NCBI RefSeq assembly: GCF_001439735.1
Contig: NZ_JYLN01000007.1
Coordinates: 62,001 to 126,000 of the forward strand
Direction of reading: 5' to 3'
DNA: 64,000 bases
Source of the DNA: Pseudomonas paralactis
Lineage (GTDB): Bacteria; Pseudomonadota; Gammaproteobacteria; Pseudomonadales; Pseudomonadaceae
Position numbers and translations under genes: made by a program. This document shows positions 1 through 9,447 of the stretch, one piece after another (the first letter of the stretch is position 1; every line of letters begins with the position of its first letter). The notes beneath the pieces were generated by a model. The model searched no databases. It saw nothing but the letters and a program-made list of their open reading frames with translations, and was not told the origin of the DNA.

Positions 1-3000
1 TAACGCCCCGCCGCTGCTGATACGCCCGCCGTTGTTGCCAAGGCTGGCGCTGCGCAGTTGCAAGGCGGCGTCGCTGCGTATCACGCCTTGGCTGTTGTCA
101 GCCTGTTCGGCGAGGGTCATGTCGAGGTTGCGTTTGGCGTAGAGACTGCCTTGGGCGCTGTTGTCCAGGCTGGTTGCTTTGAGGTTGACGTCCTGTTGCG
201 CAGAAATCAGGCCCTTGAGCTGGTTGTTCAGCCTGTCGAGCGTCAACTGGAGCGTGCTATTGGCCAGTACGCGGCCCGCATTGCTGTTGTCCAGTTCGCG
301 GCCGGTGATCGTCAGTTCGGTAACGCTGGAAACTTCACCCCCTCGGTTGTCCACTTTGCCGATGGCCAGGTTCATGGCCTTGCCAGAATTGAACAACCCG
401 GCCTGACGGTTATCCAGCTCGTCACTCTTGACCTGCAACTGCCCGACCGAGGTGATGCTGCCGTCTCGGTTATCCACGCGCCCTACCACAAGCTGCGCGT
501 CCCCCTTGCTGGTGAGGCGGCCCTTGGCCTGGTTGTCCAGGCTGACGGCATTCACCATCAGCGTCTGACCGGCAGCTAACGTGCCGTTGGCATTATTGAC
601 CGCGCCGTGGCTGGTCAAGGCCAAGCGGTTATCGCCCTGGATGCGCCCCTGGCTGTTGTTGAGCGCAGCCACTTCGACTATCGAGCGCTGCCCCAGCAGC
701 TCACCGCCGCGGTTATCCAGCACACTGTCCACGCGCAGACTCAAGTCAGAACCGGCACTCAACTTGCCGCCCTGGTTGTCCAGACTGGCGCTGTTTACCT
801 GTAAGGCCGCGGCGGAAATCAGGCCACGGGTGTTATCCAATGCCTGGGCGATTCGCAGGGTCAAGGCTTGTTGGCTGAGTATCTTGCCGTCCGCCGTGTT
901 CAAGGCAGTTGCCGCCAACTCAAAGGCGCGGGCACTGGAGATTTCACCGCCCTGGTTATCGACGCTGCCCAGTTGCTTGAGCAGCAGCTGCCCTGGGGCG
1001 TTGATCAGGCCTGCACTATTGTTGAGATGGCCACCTTGCAGGTCCAGGCTTACATCGGCCTGGCTGGAGACCTGCCCCTTGCGGCTGTTGTCCAGCGCGG
1101 TAACCGTCATCCCCAACCCAGTGGCACTGCTCAGGTGCCCGCCCTGGTTGCTCAGGTTGCCGGTCGTGATCTGCAGGTCGCCGGCACTGGAGAGTGTGGC
1201 GTCATCATTGGTTAAACCGGAGGCAGTGATGGTCAAACGACCATCGCTGCGCAGGGCGCCCCGGACGTTGTTCAACTGGCCGCCGAGGGCCATACCCAAT
1301 TGAGCTTTGGCATACAGACTGCCGCCTGCACTGTTATCCAACGCTTGCGCCGTGAGCTGTACCTGGTGCGCGGCAATGCGCCCTTTGAGCGAGTTGTTCA
1401 GCTCTGTGGCACTGAGCTGCAAGTCAGTGCCGGCACTCAAAAGCCCCGCTTGGTTAAGCAGGCTGCCCGCAATAACTGCCGTCAGTGCACCGTCGCTGGT
1501 CACGTTACCTTGGCGGTTATCCAGACTGGCGCTGTTAAGCCTCATGCTATGCCCAGCGGCCAACGTGCCTGCCTGGTTACTGACCGCACCGCCCGTTTGG
1601 AGCAGCAACGTCGATTCGCCCTGCACCAGGCCCTGGTCGTTGGTTAGCGTCCCAACGCCAAGCACAAGATGTTTGCCCAGCACCTTCGCACTGCGGTTAT
1701 CGAGTTCGCCCTCGACTTGCAAAGTGAGGCCGTCCACCGCAGCCAGTCGACCAGACTGGTTAACCAGTGTTCCCGCTTGAACATCCAGGGACTTGGCGGT
1801 TAACACACCTTTGGTATTGTCCAGTGCGCGGGCAATGCGCACGCTCAAGGCTTGCTCGCTGAGTAGCTTGCCCGCGGCGTTATCCAGTTGATCCGCGACC
1901 AGGTCGAAGGTTTGGGCGCTGGAGATCTCGCCACCCTGGTTATCGACGCTGTTAAGTTGAGTCAGCAACAACTGGCCCGGAGAGTTGATCAAGCCGCCCT
2001 GGTTGTTCAAGTAACCCCGATTGAGGTTCAGGCCAAGAGCGCCTTGACTGAAGAGTTGGCCGCCATTGCTGTTGTCCAGGCTACCCATGCTCAACTGTGC
2101 GCCTGCGTCGGCACTGAAATTTCCGCTTTGATTGACGAGCAAACCGCCCACCCGGGCGTCAAGCCGACCACGGCTATAAACTCGACCGCGTTGGTCGTTG
2201 ATCAAACTGGCAACATCAATGTCCAGGCCGCTGGCGGCGATCAGTCCTGCCCCGTTATTCAGAGTCTGCACAATTTTCAGGCCCAAGGCCTGGTCGCTGA
2301 GCAGCTTGCCGGCGCGGTTGTCCAGGCTGTTCGCCGCAAGCGTAAAGCCACGGGCACTGGAAATCTCGCCGCTGCGGTTGTCGACGCTATTGAGGTTATT
2401 CAACGTCAACTGGCCACCGGCGTTGATCAAACCACCGTCGCGGTTGTCCAGATGGCCGTTGCCCAGGTCCAGGATGACATCGCTGTTGCTGTAAATGCGC
2501 CCTTGGCCGTGCTGGTCGAGGTGGGTGACACGGGCATTCAGAGCTTTGGCGCTGGTCATCGACCCGCCCTGGCTGTTATCGAGCGAGCCGGTCGCCAACT
2601 GCAGGGCGCCGCCACTGACGAGTACACCCTGTTGCTGGTTATTGAGGTTTGCGGCGCTGATCTGTGCGGCCGTACCAGACTCGATTCGGCCCTGCTGTTG
2701 ATTATCCAAGGTACCGGCAATGTTCAGCCCCAGACTGCCCTGACTGCTCGCGCTACCGGACTGGCGGTTATCCAGTTGCCCGGCGTCAATCTGTAGATGC
2801 TGCCCCGCTACCAGGCGACCCCCTTGATTGTTAACCATGCCATTGGCAGTCAAACGCAGCGCCTGGCCGGCAGAAATCAGCCCGGCGACGTTATCCAGGC
2901 TGTCGACCTGCAAGCTGACTTCGGCAAGACTCGATAGCTCACCTTTACGATTGACCAACTGTCCAATGCGACCGCTGAGCCCTCGGTCGCCAACCACCAG

Positions 3001-3600
3001 GCCCGCGTCAGCATTGAGCAACTGCGCAGCATTCAGCTCAATGCGTGCGGCGCTCAATACGCGGCCTTGCTGCTGGTTATCGAGCTTTTCAGCACTCACC
3101 TGGAGCTGATTTTGCGCACTCAGGGTGCCGCTCCGGTTGTCGAGAGTGCCATCAACCTTGACGGACAGGTCACGGCTGGCGATGACGGTCTTGCCGGTGT
3201 TATTCAATCGGGCGGCGGTGACTTGGATATCACCCTGAGCATTGCGCGTCTGATCAGGGTTGACGCCGGCTTCGATGATGCCGTTGTTGGTCAATACCCC
3301 ACCGCTGTGCAGCGCCACACGATCACGCGCCGCCAGGCTTTTTTGATTGATCAGCTCGCCCTGCGTCTTCATCTCCAGAACGCTGCCCGCTGCGACCACA
3401 CCCTGGGCCTCAACGCTATGGGCCTTTACGTTAATGGCGCCGCCTGCCGTTGTCTGGCCCATGACCACCTTGCCGCCAGCGTCGATTTGAATATCGCCGC
3501 CAGCGACCATATCCCCCGACAACTTCACGCCGACACCCGCCTCGGTGCCCATCAGCTTGACCGCGCCTACATACATGCCGCCCAGCGCCGACGAGTCAAT
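1..3600 (-). repeat. Filamentous-hemagglutinin 20-residue repeat array with longer super-repeats
   Basis: The coding strand repeats short units of about 60-70 bp whose core reads LDN(R/Q)GG, visible on the plus strand as recurring GGTTATCCAG or GTTGTCCAG blocks. A higher-order duplication is also visible: blocks beginning CTCAAGGCTTG(C/T)T(C/G)GCTGAG at about 866, 1843 and 2280 are each followed about 75 bp later by a closely related GGTTATCGACGCT segment. Such arrays form the right-handed beta-helix stalk of TpsA proteins. Boundaries are approximate. Confidence 0.75.
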
Positions 3601-4380
3601 CGCCAGATCCGGCGCCTGGCTGCCATCTGCGGCCCGCGCGGTGGCATTTAAGCTGCGTGCGTCCACATCATTACGACCGGCGACGATGGTGAGCTTTTTC
3701 GCCTGGATCTGGGCATTGATGGTGGTAGCGCGGGTGATGATTTCGAATTGATCGACGTTGCTGGCGTTCAGGCCCGCGCCTTCGATGGCGACACTGCCCT
3801 GATCCACCTGATAACGATTGATCTGGCCGTTTTCGATCACGGCTTTACCGGTGGTGAGCGTCGCTTGTGGGGTATTGATAAAGCCGCAACCGTTACAGCT
3901 GATGCCATACGGGTTGGCAACGATCACATGCGCCGATTGCCCGGCCACTTCGGTGTAGCCGCGCAGTTGGCTGGGGCTGCCGCCGTTGACTTCATTGAGG
4001 ATGATGTTGGCAGCGGTGCCGTTGAGATTGGGGTTGCCGACGATGATGCCGCCCAGTTGCGTGGCCTGGGTGCGGTCGGTGGCGTTGTTGAGGATCACCC
4101 CATTGGCGCCGACGTTGTAGTCATGGAATTGGTTATGCGACAGCCCGCTGGCATTTGGCGTGGCGATGTTGACGATGGGCACGCCATTGCCCGCTTGCCC
4201 GAGCGTAGTGCCCGGCGCATTCACGACGATGCCGTCCGCCTGAGCCAGTAACGGATGCCAGAACATGGCGTTGGCCAGGATCAGCGCCAACCCACGTTTA
4301 GGCAGCCCCAGAGAATGGGAACGGCTTTTTACGGCAGCAGAAGGCTGACGCGCGAGGAATGCGTACTGGCGAACGTCCAT
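1..4380 (-). CDS. Two-partner secretion exoprotein, CdiA/filamentous hemagglutinin type (3' part outside window)
   Basis: This is the secreted partner (TpsA) of a two-partner system; only the first 1460 codons are present and the reading frame is open to base 1. The ATG at 4380 is followed by a long signal region (twin basic stretch, then a hydrophobic core ending LLAQA) and a TPS secretion domain carrying GNPNLNG and NPYGISCNGCGFINT, the motifs recognised by the transporter's POTRA domains. The N-terminus closely resembles, from memory, P. aeruginosa CdiA-type proteins such as PA0041. From about residue 260 onward it is a beta-helical array of short repeats with LDNRGG-like cores. It lies 33 bp after the stop of its transporter, so the two are co-transcribed. 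The C-terminal effector or toxin region, and any immunity gene, lie outside the window, so CDI toxin versus adhesin cannot be decided. The many open plus-strand frames here are shadows. Confidence 0.93.
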   Translation of the reverse strand, partial: MDVRQYAFLARQPSAAVKSRSHSLGLPKRGLALILANAMFWHPLLAQADGIVVNAPGTTLGQAGNGVPIVNIATPNASGLSHNQFHDYNVGANGVILNNATDRTQATQLGGIIVGNPNLNGTAANIILNEVNGGSPSQLRGYTEVAGQSAHVIVANPYGISCNGCGFINTPQATLTTGKAVIENGQINRYQVDQGSVAIEGAGLNASNVDQFEIITRATTINAQIQAKKLTIVAGRNDVDARSLNATARAADGSQAPDLAIDSSALGGMYVGAVKLMGTEAGVGVKLSGDMVAGGDIQIDAGGKVVMGQTTAGGAINVKAHSVEAQGVVAAGSVLEMKTQGELINQKSLAARDRVALHSGGVLTNNGIIEAGVNPDQTRNAQGDIQVTAARLNNTGKTVIASRDLSVKVDGTLDNRSGTLSAQNQLQVSAEKLDNQQQGRVLSAARIELNAAQLLNADAGLVVGDRGLSGRIGQLVNRKGELSSLAEVSLQVDSLDNVAGLISAGQALRLTANGMVNNQGGRLVAGQHLQIDAGQLDNRQSGSASSQGSLGLNIAGTLDNQQQGRIESGTAAQISAANLNNQQQGVLVSGGALQLATGSLDNSQGGSMTSAKALNARVTHLDQHGQGRIYSNSDVILDLGNGHLDNRDGGLINAGGQLTLNNLNSVDNRSGEISSARGFTLAANSLDNRAGKLLSDQALGLKIVQTLNNGAGLIAASGLDIDVASLINDQRGRVYSRGRLDARVGGLLVNQSGNFSADAGAQLSMGSLDNSNGGQLFSQGALGLNLNRGYLNNQGGLINSPGQLLLTQLNSVDNQGGEISSAQTFDLVADQLDNAAGKLLSEQALSVRIARALDNTKGVLTAKSLDVQAGTLVNQSGRLAAVDGLTLQVEGELDNRSAKVLGKHLVLGVGTLTNDQGLVQGESTLLLQTGGAVSNQAGTLAAGHSMRLNSASLDNRQGNVTSDGALTAVIAGSLLNQAGLLSAGTDLQLSATELNNSLKGRIAAHQVQLTAQALDNSAGGSLYAKAQLGMALGGQLNNVRGALRSDGRLTITASGLTNDDATLSSAGDLQITTGNLSNQGGHLSSATGLGMTVTALDNSRKGQVSSQADVSLDLQGGHLNNSAGLINAPGQLLLKQLGSVDNQGGEISSARAFELAATALNTADGKILSQQALTLRIAQALDNTRGLISAAALQVNSASLDNQGGKLSAGSDLSLRVDSVLDNRGGELLGQRSIVEVAALNNSQGRIQGDNRLALTSHGAVNNANGTLAAGQTLMVNAVSLDNQAKGRLTSKGDAQLVVGRVDNRDGSITSVGQLQVKSDELDNRQAGLFNSGKAMNLAIGKVDNRGGEVSSVTELTITGRELDNSNAGRVLANSTLQLTLDRLNNQLKGLISAQQDVNLKATSLDNSAQGSLYAKRNLDMTLAEQADNSQGVIRSDAALQLRSASLGNNGGRISSGGAL

Positions 4381-4413
4381 GTCATGTCTCGAAGCCCGAA
4401 GGCGGTCAAAAAT

Positions 4414-6135
4414 TTAAAGAAAAAAATCCATGCGCAAATAGATCGGTGCTTCACGGTCCGTGATCGCGTCCGGTCTTTCCAAGGAGTGCGCAAAGGTCAC
4501 GCTGGCCGCGACGTTCTTGCCACGCGCAAACAACTCCACCGAGTTGCTGCTCATGCGCCCGTGCTGCTCGGCGTTGTAGCGGCCATGGCTGATGACGCCC
4601 TGGTCGTAGCCGAGGCTGGTGCCATATTCGCTGAATACCGGCTGCATCCAGGCCCAGGTCACCGGCCGGCTCCAGCGCAAATCGTTGCGCCAATAACCGC
4701 CGCTGTCGCCGGCCAGCATTTGGTCTTTGTAGCCACGAATCGACGACTGTCCGCCCAGGCTCATGCGCTGAGGGCTGAACAGCACGTCTTCACTGCGCTG
4801 GCCGGTCATCAAACTGCTGAAGCTGAGGGACTCGCCCCACAGTTTGAAGGGGTACAGGTAGCTCACCGTGGCGGTGTATTTGCGGTAACGCGCATCGGGC
4901 TGGCCGGGCTTGGGGTCATGGTTGGCCTGAGCGTCGAACGCGCCGATGCCGTTTTGCATACCCAAGTCGATATTGAGAAATGAGCCGCCGATACGCCGAC
5001 CATGGTTGACACCCACTTGCGCTTCACTGAGGCGGTTGCTGCTCAAGGCGAGCTTGCTGTCTTCGATGAAGTTGTTGGTACGAAGATAGGCAATACCGGT
5101 GTTCAGGGAGGTCTTGCTCAAGGCATCACGATGGATGACCCGCTCCAGGCGCAACTGGTGATTCTGGCTGTCGCCGGTCTGCTTGAACTTGAAGTTGTTG
5201 GCCTGGGCCTGGGAGCGGTACTCACTTTCGATGTAGCTGTACGAGAGGTTCCACCAACCGAACGGCAGGCTATAGCTGAGCATCGAATTGCGTGAGGTTT
5301 TTTGGTGATCGCTTTGAGCATCGTGGCCACCGCGCAGCGAGAGTTGGTCAGCCAGGCCCAACGGATTGTCCCAATCGAGACTGGCGCCCCACTGCTGCTC
5401 ACCGGTGCTGCGCTGGCCGCCGTTATGCCGCGACAGGCCGACACGCCAGGGCTTTTGCGGTGTGTTTTTGACCAGAACATCGCTGCCACCCACGGCCTTG
5501 CCCGGCGCCAACTCCATCTGCGCCTGATTCGACGGCAAGCGATTCAACTGATCGACCATCTGCTCGATTTCGCGCAGGTTGAGCAGCTCGCCCTGCTTGC
5601 CGGGGAAACTCATGGTCAATTGACGGTCGGTGATACCACTGCCTTCGGCGCCCTTCAGGCTTTCCAGCCGGCCTTCGACAACCTGAATTTTGAGGTTGCC
5701 ACTGGAAAGGTCCTGCTGAAGCAGGTAGGCGCGACTGGTGACCAGGCCCTTGGCCAAATAGCGATCGGTGATGACCTTGAGCACTTGGTTGAGCTGCGGT
5801 ACGCCCAGGCATTGGCCGGTGTAAGGTTTGATAAGGCTCGTGCGCTCATCTTCGGTCAGCGCATCAGCGCCGCCCAGCTCGATGGTTTTGATCGGGAAGC
5901 AACGGGTGTCGACAGGCGCGACCGGTGCGGCGGGCGCCGCAGATTTGCCAGGCAGATCCTTGAGCTCTTCGATTCGCCGTTGCTGATCCTCAAGCAGGCG
6001 GTCCTGGCGATCACGGATCAGGTCGGTGATGCCTGGGGCATTCTGCGGCGTGGCAGCTTGCACCCCGCCAACAAAGCCCAGGCAAAAAAAAGCGGACAGC
6101 AGATGACACCTGGTCCGACGCGGTAAACGCCACAT
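4414..6135 (-). CDS. Two-partner secretion outer-membrane transporter (TpsB, ShlB/FhaC/HecB/CdiB family)
   Basis: 573 residues, the usual TpsB length. It exports the partner exoprotein across the outer membrane. A signal peptide (hydrophobic core ending GGVQA) is followed by an N-terminal helix and a Gln/Glu/Arg-rich linker, then a POTRA region at about residues 75-160 (CFPIKTIELGGAD, LTSRAYLLQQDL-like stretch) and a beta-barrel. The conserved loop-6 lid motif is visible as SSIRGYKDQ near residue 470, and the last strand ends YLRMDFFL. The ATG at 6135 has AGGG/AGAG purines upstream. The exoprotein gene starts 33 bp downstream, as in other tpsBA operons. Confidence 0.95.
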   Translation of the reverse strand: MWRLPRRTRCHLLSAFFCLGFVGGVQAATPQNAPGITDLIRDRQDRLLEDQQRRIEELKDLPGKSAAPAAPVAPVDTRCFPIKTIELGGADALTEDERTSLIKPYTGQCLGVPQLNQVLKVITDRYLAKGLVTSRAYLLQQDLSSGNLKIQVVEGRLESLKGAEGSGITDRQLTMSFPGKQGELLNLREIEQMVDQLNRLPSNQAQMELAPGKAVGGSDVLVKNTPQKPWRVGLSRHNGGQRSTGEQQWGASLDWDNPLGLADQLSLRGGHDAQSDHQKTSRNSMLSYSLPFGWWNLSYSYIESEYRSQAQANNFKFKQTGDSQNHQLRLERVIHRDALSKTSLNTGIAYLRTNNFIEDSKLALSSNRLSEAQVGVNHGRRIGGSFLNIDLGMQNGIGAFDAQANHDPKPGQPDARYRKYTATVSYLYPFKLWGESLSFSSLMTGQRSEDVLFSPQRMSLGGQSSIRGYKDQMLAGDSGGYWRNDLRWSRPVTWAWMQPVFSEYGTSLGYDQGVISHGRYNAEQHGRMSSNSVELFARGKNVAASVTFAHSLERPDAITDREAPIYLRMDFFL

Positions 6136-6335
6136 TCTCTAGATCCCTCTATTGTGGCCTTAAGCCACCAATGGAGGGCGATCATAGGATGTCATTTTGA
6201 TGGCGTCAATTAAGCGTGTGAGTTTGTTCAATCTCTAACACGCGGCGAAGCGCGCTGAAAGGTAAGACTTTTTTGTCTGCGGCTGCTCATTGGCAACGAG
6301 CATTCAAAGGGGTTTTGCATGACATCCCATTGATC

Positions 6336-6965
6336 TCAGGAAGAAAAAATTTCAGCGCCTTGTCGCACCGGCTTCTGATATCGAGGCACTTGCTGCCTGG
6401 CCAATTGCGCCTGCACACCCGCGACAGCCTCAAGCACTCTCTGCGCCCACTGTTCATCCTGCGGGTCAACCACGACCACCCGAAAGCCATGCTCATGGCC
6501 TTCAATGCGCACGCCCTCGGAATCATCCACATGCAAATCGATATCGAAGGCCGACGGAAGCTTCGAAGGTGTGTTCAACAGCCCGCGTGCGCTCAGGGTC
6601 TGGTTATGCAGGACGCTGTTTACCACCCCATCGACACGAATGCCGTACAGCATCAGCCAACGCCTGATGTAGGAAGGCGCCCGCCCTGACGAGGTGTAAA
6701 CCCAGATGCTGCATCCCTGGCGCCGTAACTCCCGGGTCAGGGAGCGAGTGCCGACACGCAGCGGCTCGCCCCACCAGCGATGGACGCAGGCCGGCAACCA
6801 GCTGCTTTCGACGGGGGAATGATCAAGTTGGCAGGCCAGTGTGTCGTCGATATCAAACGAGATCCGTACGCGCGGTCGCGCGAGCATACGCGTGGACAAG
6901 GCTTGTACGAGTCGGCTGACGGACGTTCGGCAGTTGCCTGCGAAAGTTTCATACCGGCGCATCAT
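6336..6965 (-). CDS. HAD-superfamily hydrolase, putative phosphatase
   Basis: 209 residues. A HAD motif I, FDIDDT, supplies the nucleophile Asp38 and acid/base Asp40; motif II is likely in the segment WVYTSSGRAP, and HVDDSEG near residue 146 fits the acidic motif IV. A specific substrate cannot be named. The start codon overlaps the stop of the upstream Fic-like gene (ATGA, 4 bp), so the two are translationally coupled and form the distal end of the pst operon. A role in phosphate salvage, or in reversing a modification made by its neighbour, is inference only. It follows the phosphate transporter genes in the order pstSCAB-fic-HAD. Confidence 0.8.
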   Translation of the reverse strand: MMRRYETFAGNCRTSVSRLVQALSTRMLARPRVRISFDIDDTLACQLDHSPVESSWLPACVHRWWGEPLRVGTRSLTRELRRQGCSIWVYTSSGRAPSYIRRWLMLYGIRVDGVVNSVLHNQTLSARGLLNTPSKLPSAFDIDLHVDDSEGVRIEGHEHGFRVVVVDPQDEQWAQRVLEAVAGVQAQLARQQVPRYQKPVRQGAEIFSS

Positions 6966-7708
6966 TGGCCTCCCTGATAGATTGGCTGCGGTGTGTCGCT
7001 CAAGAAAAACACCCCTGGATCAGGCGCTTGCTCTTCCAGGAACGCGGCGTACTTCTTCTTGATTTTTGGCAACTCATACAACGCCTTCACCCCATGTTTG
7101 GCCGAGTTGCGGATCACCGAAGAGGGGTTGAAGTAGCCCTCGGCGTTTTCCAGCGTGAGCACGAACGGCGGCAACCCGGCGCGCATCAGCAGGTAGCTGA
7201 CGATCAACGACCCGCTGCGGTTATTGCCTTCGATAAATAATTGCGGCTTGCTGAGGATGCGTACATACACACCCGCCGCACGCTTCCACACCGATTCGCT
7301 GCGGTACGCGCAGTACCAATTGAACAAGTCCTTGATGCCGCCCTCAACGTTGTTGAAAAAGTGCTCCTCGGTAGCGGCCAGGTGCTGCGCATATTCCAGC
7401 CTGCGCGCCGGGTCTCGACCGCAGAGCACCGTGGCGTTGATCTCCAGCATCAGGTCAAGGTGATGCAGATCAAACAGGTCGACGCCCCGGGCGACATAGT
7501 CGTCAACCAGCGCGTAGCCCTCAAGCACGTTCTCCAACACCTCGTCCGTCAGCGGGTCCCGCGGCTCGGTAAACTGCGTGCTGAGCTGGGCAAAGCGGCT
7601 CTGCACCTTACGCAGGGCGCGTTCAATCGCTGGCAAATCTAGACGATGCGTTGCAGGCATTGGCATTCCCGAGAAGACGTTGGCGCAGGTGCGGCGGTTA
7701 TCGAACAT
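6962..7708 (-). CDS. Fic-like protein with degenerate active-site motif
   Basis: 248 residues. The stretch at residues 156-169 reads QLFIEGNNRSGSLI and is followed by LLMRAGLPPFVL. This matches the Fic core (HPFxxGNGRxxR, then the helix and LLxxAGxPP) in position and hydrophobic pattern, but the catalytic His is Gln156, the second Gly is Asn163 and the last Arg is Ser167. Classical AMP transfer is therefore doubtful; a divergent or inactive Fic fold, or another transfer chemistry, is possible. It begins 7 bp after the pstB stop and overlaps the downstream HAD gene by 4 bp, so it belongs to the pst operon. Start choice is unsure: ATGs at 7666 and 7660 are alternatives, the latter with GGGA at good spacing. 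Confidence 0.72.
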   Translation of the reverse strand: MFDNRRTCANVFSGMPMPATHRLDLPAIERALRKVQSRFAQLSTQFTEPRDPLTDEVLENVLEGYALVDDYVARGVDLFDLHHLDLMLEINATVLCGRDPARRLEYAQHLAATEEHFFNNVEGGIKDLFNWYCAYRSESVWKRAAGVYVRILSKPQLFIEGNNRSGSLIVSYLLMRAGLPPFVLTLENAEGYFNPSSVIRNSAKHGVKALYELPKIKKKYAAFLEEQAPDPGVFFLSDTPQPIYQGGQ

Positions 7709-7715
7709 GGAGGAC

Positions 7716-8534
7716 TCAGCTGAACTTGCCGCTGATGTAATCCTCGGTCATTTGTTCACGCGGGCTGCCGAAAACCTGCGCGGTCGCGCCCATTTCCACC
7801 AGGTAGCCCGTGCGCGTGCCCTGGGAAATATCCACCGAGAAAAACGCCGTGGTGTCCGCTACGCGAATGGCCTGCTGCATGTTGTGAGTCACCAGGGCGA
7901 TGGTGTAATCCTTCTTCAACTCGACCATCAGTTCCTCGACCCGGCGGGTGGCGATGGGGTCCAGGGCCGAACACGGCTCATCGAGCAACAGCACTTCCGG
8001 CTCGGTGGCGATAGCGCGGGCAATGCACAACCGTTGCTGCTGGCCACCGGAAAGCGACAAGCCACTGACCTTGAGCTTGTCCTTGACCTCATCCCACAGT
8101 GCCGCGCCTTGCAGGGCGTGCTTGACGCGATCGCCCAGATCACCCTTGTAGCGGTTCAGGCGCAGGCCGAAGGCGACGTTGTCGAAGATGCTCATGGAAA
8201 ACGGGTTGGGCTGCTGGAACACCATGCCGATGTAGCGGCGTACCACCACCGGATCGACGCCCTTGCCATATACATCCTGGCCGAGGAAATGCACATGGCC
8301 CTCAAAGCGAAAGCCCTTCACGAGGTCGTTCATGCGGTTGAGGCTGCGCAACACGGTACTTTTGCCGCAGCCCGAAGGGCCGATAAAGCCGGTGATCTTG
8401 TTTTTTTCAATCGGCACGTGGCTGTCACGCACCGCCATGAAGTTGCCGTAGAAAATTCTGTCCAGCTTGCAGTCCATGACCACAGGCGACTGGGTGACAA
8501 ACGGAGCGGCTATTTGCGCAGTTGAGACGTTCAA
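7716..8534 (-). CDS. pstB: Phosphate ABC transporter ATP-binding protein PstB
   Basis: 272 residues. It energises high-affinity phosphate import at the inner membrane and in many bacteria also takes part in PhoR signalling. Walker A GPSGCGKST near residue 52, signature LSGGQQQRL near 162, Walker B VLLLDEPCSALDP near 182 and the switch histidine in ALVTHNMQQA are all visible. The C-terminal YLVEMG and the TEDYISGKF end are typical PstB. It is third of the membrane and ATPase genes in pstSCAB, starting 19 bp after pstA. No phoU follows; a Fic-like gene takes that place. Confidence 0.97.
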   Translation of the reverse strand: MNVSTAQIAAPFVTQSPVVMDCKLDRIFYGNFMAVRDSHVPIEKNKITGFIGPSGCGKSTVLRSLNRMNDLVKGFRFEGHVHFLGQDVYGKGVDPVVVRRYIGMVFQQPNPFSMSIFDNVAFGLRLNRYKGDLGDRVKHALQGAALWDEVKDKLKVSGLSLSGGQQQRLCIARAIATEPEVLLLDEPCSALDPIATRRVEELMVELKKDYTIALVTHNMQQAIRVADTTAFFSVDISQGTRTGYLVEMGATAQVFGSPREQMTEDYISGKFS

Positions 8535-8553
8535 AATTCAGATGCTCCCGTTC

Positions 8554-9447
8554 TTAATACTTGGGCTTGCCGAAGATACGGCTGACAATATTGACAACCA
8601 GCACAATCATCACCAACACCAACGAGGCCGCCCAGGCGAGCTCAAGCTGGTTGTCGAAAGGCATGCCGGAGAAGTTGTAGATCAGTACCGCCAGCGAGGC
8701 CGTGGGGTTCATGACCGCGAGGTCGCCGTCGTGGTAGATCCAGTAGTTGCTGAACAGCGCGGTAAACAGCAGCGGCGCGGTTTCACCGGCAGCACGGGCC
8801 ACGGCGAGCATCACGCCGGTGAGGATCGCCGGCAGGCCGGTCGGCAAGATGATTTTCCAGATCACCTGCGAGCGGGTGCAGCCCATGCCGTAGGCGGCGT
8901 CCTTCATGATTTTGGGCACCATGCGCATCGACTCTTCGGCGGTCAGCACCACGATCGGCAGCATCAGTACCGCCAGGGCTACACCGCCCGCCGGTGCCGA
9001 GTAAGTTCCGGTGGTCATGACCACCAGGGCGTAGGCAAATACCCCGGCCAGAATCGACGGCAACCCCGTGAGCATCTTGGCGGCAAAGCGCGCAGCGTTC
9101 GCCAATTTGCTGTCCGGCCCCAGTTCGGCCAGGAAGATCGCCGCCATGATGCCGACCGGTACCGCGATGGCAGCCGCGATGCCGACCATCACAAAGGTAC
9201 CTGCCATGGCGTTGCCGAAACCGCCACCGGTCTCGAAGCCGGTAGGCGGCAGTTCGGTGAACACTTCCAGGCTCAGGCGTGCGCCGCCACGGGTGATCAG
9301 CATGTAGAGCACGGAAATCAGCGGCACGCTGGCAATCAGCGCCCCCAGCCAGACCAGCGTGGTCAACACCAGGCTGCGCAGCGCGCGGCCTTCGAACTTG
9401 CGCTGCAGGCTGGGCACCGCAGTGATCGGGGACGTGAGGTTAGTCAT
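8554..9447 (-). CDS. pstA: Phosphate ABC transporter permease PstA
   Basis: 297 residues with about six hydrophobic segments and the binding-protein-dependent permease signature region (EESMRMVP, then AYGMGCTRSQVIWKIILPTGLP) that contacts PstB. It forms the channel with PstC. The ATG overlaps the pstC stop by 4 bp, indicating translational coupling. It is of the short PstA type (about 300 residues), unlike the roughly 510-residue PstA that I recall from the main P. aeruginosa pst operon, so this may be a second phosphate system in the genome. Confidence 0.96.
   Translation of the reverse strand: MTNLTSPITAVPSLQRKFEGRALRSLVLTTLVWLGALIASVPLISVLYMLITRGGARLSLEVFTELPPTGFETGGGFGNAMAGTFVMVGIAAAIAVPVGIMAAIFLAELGPDSKLANAARFAAKMLTGLPSILAGVFAYALVVMTTGTYSAPAGGVALAVLMLPIVVLTAEESMRMVPKIMKDAAYGMGCTRSQVIWKIILPTGLPAILTGVMLAVARAAGETAPLLFTALFSNYWIYHDGDLAVMNPTASLAVLIYNFSGMPFDNQLELAWAASLVLVMIVLVVNIVSRIFGKPKY

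Noticed and set aside
58..4251. Long plus-strand open frames over the first 4 kb
   Set aside because: They are antisense shadows of the repetitive TpsA gene, whose minus-strand frame is continuous and family-like.
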